Origin: Flavobacterium sp. CYK-55
GTDB lineage: Bacteria; Bacteroidota; Bacteroidia; Flavobacteriales; Flavobacteriaceae
Direction: 5' to 3'
Assembly: GCF_018413465.1 (NCBI RefSeq)
Contig: NZ_JAHCDK010000004.1
Location: 124,001-188,000 of the forward strand
Length of the DNA stretch: 64,000 nucleotides
Of the stretch, positions 60,859 through 64,000 are shown in pieces. A program made the translations under genes and the position numbers. Position 1 is the first letter of the stretch, and every line of letters begins with the position of its first letter. A model generated the notes under the pieces. It saw nothing but the letters and a program-made list of their open reading frames with translations. It did no database searches and was not told where the DNA came from.

Positions 60859-63258
60859 TTAACCGCCAATAAGGTGCAATTCTGAGAAATCTTTGTCAAT
60901 CACCAGTGTGTTTTGGCCATCAAACAAAACCTTTTCAACGGCAATGAGTTCGTTGTCAAGTTCGATGGATTTAACGGTAAACGGCAATCCGTGTAAATTG
61001 ATTTTGAATCGCTCATAAGGCGTTACAAACTTACCTTCTTTGTGTTGCTGAATGATGAGTTCGGTTTCTTTTCCGCGCAGCGTAAAGGTGGATAAACTAA
61101 AACGTCCTTTGTTGTAGTCATAACCGTCTTGGGCATCTTCATACAACATAGACTTTTCTTTGCCGAGTTTGAAGTATACCTCTAATGAAATCTCGTCAAA
61201 TTCTTTTTCACCTACGTATTGCTGCACCGGATATTTCGGAATAATCGCGCCTTCTTTGACAAATATCGGAATCTGGTCATAATCAGTCTTGACCCACAAT
61301 TCTTTATGCCCCACCACAAACTCATCGGTCCAGTAGTTGTACCAATTTCCGGTAGGCAAATACATTCTGCGCCCTTGTGCATTGGGTTCTAAGATGGGGC
61401 AAACCAATATCTGGTTCCCGAATACAAATTCATCGGTGCGGTAATGCGTTTGCGGATCGGCCTGATCAAAATAAACCAGTGGCTTAAGCATCGGCACGCC
61501 ATCGTTGATGTATTCCCAAAACATGGTGTATAAATACGGCAACAATTGGTAGCGCAACTCCACAAATTTGCGGGTGATGTTGACCACTTCATCATCAAAT
61601 GACCAAGGTTCTTGATCGCCGTGATCACCCGATGAATGCGTTCTGCAAAACGGATGAAACACGCCCAGTTGTATCCAGCGCGCATAGAGTTCGCCCGAAG
61701 GTTGTTCGGCAAATCCGCCAATATCTGAGCCCGTAAAGCCCATGCCCGACATCGACATGCGCTGCATTTGAATGTTGGCAATCCAGAGGTGTTCCCATGA
61801 AGCTACGTTGTCACCCGTCCATGAAGAGGTATAGCGTTGCGCTCCTGAATAGGCCGAGCGCGTAATGATGAACGGTCGTTTCGGGTAGGCAAATTGTTTG
61901 ACGCCTTCATAAGTAGCGCGCGCCATTTGGGTTCCGTATATATTGTGGGCTTTGCGGTGGCTGCAAGGGTTTCCGTCATAATCATGGCGCACGTCCATCG
62001 GGAAGGTTTTGCCCGGAACTTCCATTACGGCTGGTTCGTTCATATCGTTCCAAACGCCTTTCACACCAAAATCAGCAATCATTTCTTTGAATAATCCGGC
62101 CCACCACTCGCGCACTTCAGGATTGGTATAATCAGGGAAGTTGCATTCGCCCGGCCAAACTTTTCCTTTCATATAAGGCCCGTCGGCGCGTTTGCAGAAG
62201 TAATCTTTTTCTAAAGCTTCTTTGTATACCCAGTATTCTTTGTCAATTTTAATCCCCGGATCAATAATCACCACGGTTTTAAATCCGTCTTGGGCCAGTT
62301 CGGCAATCATGCGTTTCGGGTCCGGGAAATACTCCGGGCTCCAGGTAAAACATCGAAAGCCGTCCATATAATCAATATCGAGGTAAATGGCATCACACGG
62401 AATGCGCAGCTCGCGGAATTTACTGGTGATTTCTTTGACTTTGCTCTCAGGGTAATAACTCCATTTGCACTGGTGATAACCCAAGGCCCACATAGGCGGC
62501 ATCTCGGGTTTTCCGGTGAGGTGGGTATAGGTCGTGACCACATCGGCCATATCCGGACCGTAGATAAAGTAGTAATTCATTTCACCGCCCTCGGCCCAAA
62601 AGCTCGTAACATTGCGGCGCTCATGGCAAAAATCAAAGAAGGTTCTAAAGGTGTTGTCAAAGAAAATTCCGTACGACATTTGGTGGTGTAGGCCAATATA
62701 AAACGGTACGACTTTGTACAACGGCTCTTGATCTTTGTGAAAAGCGTACTGATCGGTGGCCCAATTCTCAACGCGTTTGCCTTTGAGGTTCAAGTGCGAA
62801 GCTTTGTCGCCCAAACCGTAATATGATTCACCATCGCGCGAGGCTTTGCTCATCTTGACGATGTTACCACCAAATTGGTAGCTTTCTTCCCAGTGAAACC
62901 CGAGTTCGTCTTCTAAAATGCAGTTGCCTTCTAAATCGGTAATGGCCACGCGCATATCTACCTTGCTGATGGCACAGATGATTTTGCTGGTTTTGATTTG
63001 GTAGACTTCTTTGAGCTCGGTAACTTCAAGAAAATTGTAGCCGTGTGATTGGGTTTTGTCAATGGCATACGAGAAGTCTTTGCTGAAGTATCCTTTGGTG
63101 GTATATCTAAACCGAACCAAGCTGTCGCGCAGTACCGTAAGTTTAAGAATAACATTATTGTTGGTGGTAAAAAACACAGAATCACCGTCTTTTTGGAATC
63201 CTGTAATCTGCGACGGAAACAAATCGCCTTTATATTCGAGTTCGGTATTTGTAATCAT
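60859..63258 (-). CDS. glycoside hydrolase family 31 (alpha-glucosidase)
   Basis: 799 residues. N-terminal galactose mutarotase-like domain (about 1-220), catalytic TIM barrel (about 235-590), and C-terminal beta domains, the last a DUF5110-like domain. The nucleophile is D405 in GVWNDMNEPAVME; the acid/base is D483 in WTGDNVASWEHL. No signal peptide, so probably cytoplasmic, hydrolysing alpha-linked glucosides such as maltodextrins. It lies near glgB, so a role in glycogen or starch breakdown is likely. The promoter 63295-63325 is an exact consensus and gives a leader of about 30 nt. Confidence 0.93.
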   Translation of the reverse strand: MITNTELEYKGDLFPSQITGFQKDGDSVFFTTNNNVILKLTVLRDSLVRFRYTTKGYFSKDFSYAIDKTQSHGYNFLEVTELKEVYQIKTSKIICAISKVDMRVAITDLEGNCILEDELGFHWEESYQFGGNIVKMSKASRDGESYYGLGDKASHLNLKGKRVENWATDQYAFHKDQEPLYKVVPFYIGLHHQMSYGIFFDNTFRTFFDFCHERRNVTSFWAEGGEMNYYFIYGPDMADVVTTYTHLTGKPEMPPMWALGYHQCKWSYYPESKVKEITSKFRELRIPCDAIYLDIDYMDGFRCFTWSPEYFPDPKRMIAELAQDGFKTVVIIDPGIKIDKEYWVYKEALEKDYFCKRADGPYMKGKVWPGECNFPDYTNPEVREWWAGLFKEMIADFGVKGVWNDMNEPAVMEVPGKTFPMDVRHDYDGNPCSHRKAHNIYGTQMARATYEGVKQFAYPKRPFIITRSAYSGAQRYTSSWTGDNVASWEHLWIANIQMQRMSMSGMGFTGSDIGGFAEQPSGELYARWIQLGVFHPFCRTHSSGDHGDQEPWSFDDEVVNITRKFVELRYQLLPYLYTMFWEYINDGVPMLKPLVYFDQADPQTHYRTDEFVFGNQILVCPILEPNAQGRRMYLPTGNWYNYWTDEFVVGHKELWVKTDYDQIPIFVKEGAIIPKYPVQQYVGEKEFDEISLEVYFKLGKEKSMLYEDAQDGYDYNKGRFSLSTFTLRGKETELIIQQHKEGKFVTPYERFKINLHGLPFTVKSIELDNELIAVEKVLFDGQNTLVIDKDFSELHLIGG

Positions 63259-63294
63259 AAATAGAGGTCTAAAAAATAGCTTTTGCTAGGGTTT

Positions 63295-63325
63295 CAAACA
63301 TACAAAATTCAAGGCGCAACCCAAA
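63295..63325 (-). promoter_or_regulatory. promoter of the GH31 gene
   Basis: On the minus strand TTTG (63325-63322), a 19-bp spacer and TATGTTTG (63302-63295), the exact Bacteroidetes consensus. Confidence 0.72.
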
Positions 63326-63506
63326 CGAAATAGGCAGTTTTTCACGAAAACGTTGTCGTTAATAATTTAGTTAACATCTTCATTTTCAAGACACCGAAGA
63401 CTAAAAAGCAACCTTTGGTCTGAAAATTCTGCTTTCTATCGAAAAAATAATAGGTTTTTGAATGGAGTTTGTAGCTTTAACTTACCCAAAACAAAAAGTC
63501 AAACCT

Positions 63507-63644
63507 ATGAAAACAAATACGTTGCCCCAAAACCGTCAAGAGCTCTTCAGCCAAAGTCAAGAGCACAGCCCAACGCACAAAACTTCGGAACCTACCGAAA
63601 GCTTTAATGATGATTACAATTATTTCCCTGATTTCGGGATATAA
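63507..63644 (+). CDS. 45-residue hypothetical protein
   Basis: A short frame from the ATG at 63507 (MKTNTLPQNRQELF) ending SFNDDYNYFPDFGI. It is Gln/Ser/Asn/Asp-rich and hydrophilic, with no family recognised. A longer reading from 63462 adds 15 residues but is not preferred. It is plausible because it has its own strand between two minus-strand genes, a non-random acidic/aromatic tail and a terminator 2 bp after its stop. No -7 box was found near 63462-63507, so the evidence is moderate. Confidence 0.45.
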   Translation: MKTNTLPQNRQELFSQSQEHSPTHKTSEPTESFNDDYNYFPDFGI

Positions 63645-63645
63645 A

Positions 63646-63679
63646 AAAACAGCTTTCGCCCAAAAGCCAAAGCTGTTTT
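63646..63679. terminator. bidirectional terminator
   Basis: AAAACAGCTTT (63646-63656) and AAAGCTGTTTT (63669-63679) form an 11-bp stem with a 12-nt loop between convergent genes. Confidence 0.88.
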
Positions 63680-63698
63680 GATTGAGTTGATTTTAAAG

Positions 63699-64000
63699 TT
63701 AGCTCATTTTAAAAACGGCGATGCCCAGCGGTGGCAAAGTAATCGCCGCCGAAAAGTCACGACCGTTCCAAGGTTCGGCCTCTATTTTTACAGCTTTGGC
63801 ATGGCCTACGCCTGAACCTCCGTACTGCGTTTCATCTGAATTGAATAGCTGGGTGAGTTTGCCTTTTCTCGGCAAGCCAATGCGGTAATCTGCGCGCACG
63901 ACTTCGGTAAAATTACACACCACTACCACATCTTGTTTGGCGTTTTCGCCTTTGCGGATATAAGCAATCACCGCGTTTTGATGATCGGAATAATTGATCC
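63699..64000 (-). CDS. glgB: 1,4-alpha-glucan branching enzyme (C-terminal part)
   Basis: The last 100 codons of a gene that runs off the right edge. The frame continues to base 64000, reading NYSDHQNAVIAYIRKG before the conserved DVVVVCNFTEVVR strand, and ends LPPLGIAVFKMS. This is the C-terminal all-beta domain of GlgB (GH13), which makes alpha-1,6 branches in glycogen. The catalytic barrel is outside the window. It is transcribed on the same strand as the GH31 gene but is separated from it by the 45-residue peptide gene and a terminator. Confidence 0.9.
   Translation of the reverse strand, partial: INYSDHQNAVIAYIRKGENAKQDVVVVCNFTEVVRADYRIGLPRKGKLTQLFNSDETQYGGSGVGHAKAVKIEAEPWNGRDFSAAITLPPLGIAVFKMS

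Noticed and set aside
1..64000. rRNA or tRNA genes
   Set aside because: No cloverleaf-like or rRNA-like stretch was recognised by eye in the intergenic regions; a tRNAscan-SE run would settle it.

Overview
The window looks like a chromosomal segment of a Flavobacteriia-type Bacteroidetes, probably Flavobacterium or a close relative. The evidence is an AT-rich genome, promoters of the form TTTG-N19-TAnnTTTG with no Shine-Dalgarno pairing, many secreted proteins ending in a type IX secretion (T9SS) sorting domain, a PorQ-like T9SS protein, an alpha-oxoamine synthase of the sphingolipid/sulfonolipid type, and a DUF4834 protein. No rRNA, tRNA, CRISPR array, transposase or phage gene was seen. Family names rest on motif recognition by eye, without any database search.

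Layout. 1-7.4 kb: a glycosyltransferase (cut by the left edge) behind a YfhO-like membrane protein, a DUF4834 protein, an outer-membrane protein plus a GNAT-like acyltransferase, and the convergent alpha-oxoamine synthase. 7.4-17.8 kb: a 2203-residue secreted multidomain protein, a small T9SS protein and a hybrid histidine kinase. 17.9-24.9 kb: housekeeping genes (rdgB, a DEAD-box RNA helicase, a TrmH-family methyltransferase, a sirtuin, purB). 24.9-36.2 kb: three large T9SS proteins around a LytS/LytTR two-component pair, rpsA and a VOC protein. 36.2-47.6 kb: a NupG-like transporter, cmk, porQ, lon, two lipoproteins with a shared C-terminal domain, a UMF1 transporter, a secreted serine hydrolase and a YgjV-like fusion.

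48.2-56.1 kb is an AT-rich accessory island. It holds a DUF4062 (TIR-like) protein, a 1603-residue exonuclease-RecQ-UvrD fusion that appears to start with TTG, an Imm11/DUF1629-like protein 3 bp behind it, and an orphan lipoprotein. Repeat-dense non-coding DNA flanks it on both sides. This is the best candidate for an undescribed (defence-like) system here. 57.7-64 kb returns to ordinary genes: an SRPBCC protein, two secreted proteins, an M48 lipoprotein protease, a GH31 alpha-glucosidase, a 45-residue peptide and the C-terminus of glgB.

The second unusual layer is in the intergenic DNA. A composite interspersed repeat, whose modules keep the same relative order, recurs near 22.3, 47.6-48.15, 56.2-56.5, 57.2-57.6 and 59.8-59.98 kb, in both orientations. 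One module is a 66-bp unit that forms a four-unit head-to-tail array left of the accessory island and about three units right of it. Copies touch or supply the stop codons of neighbouring genes.
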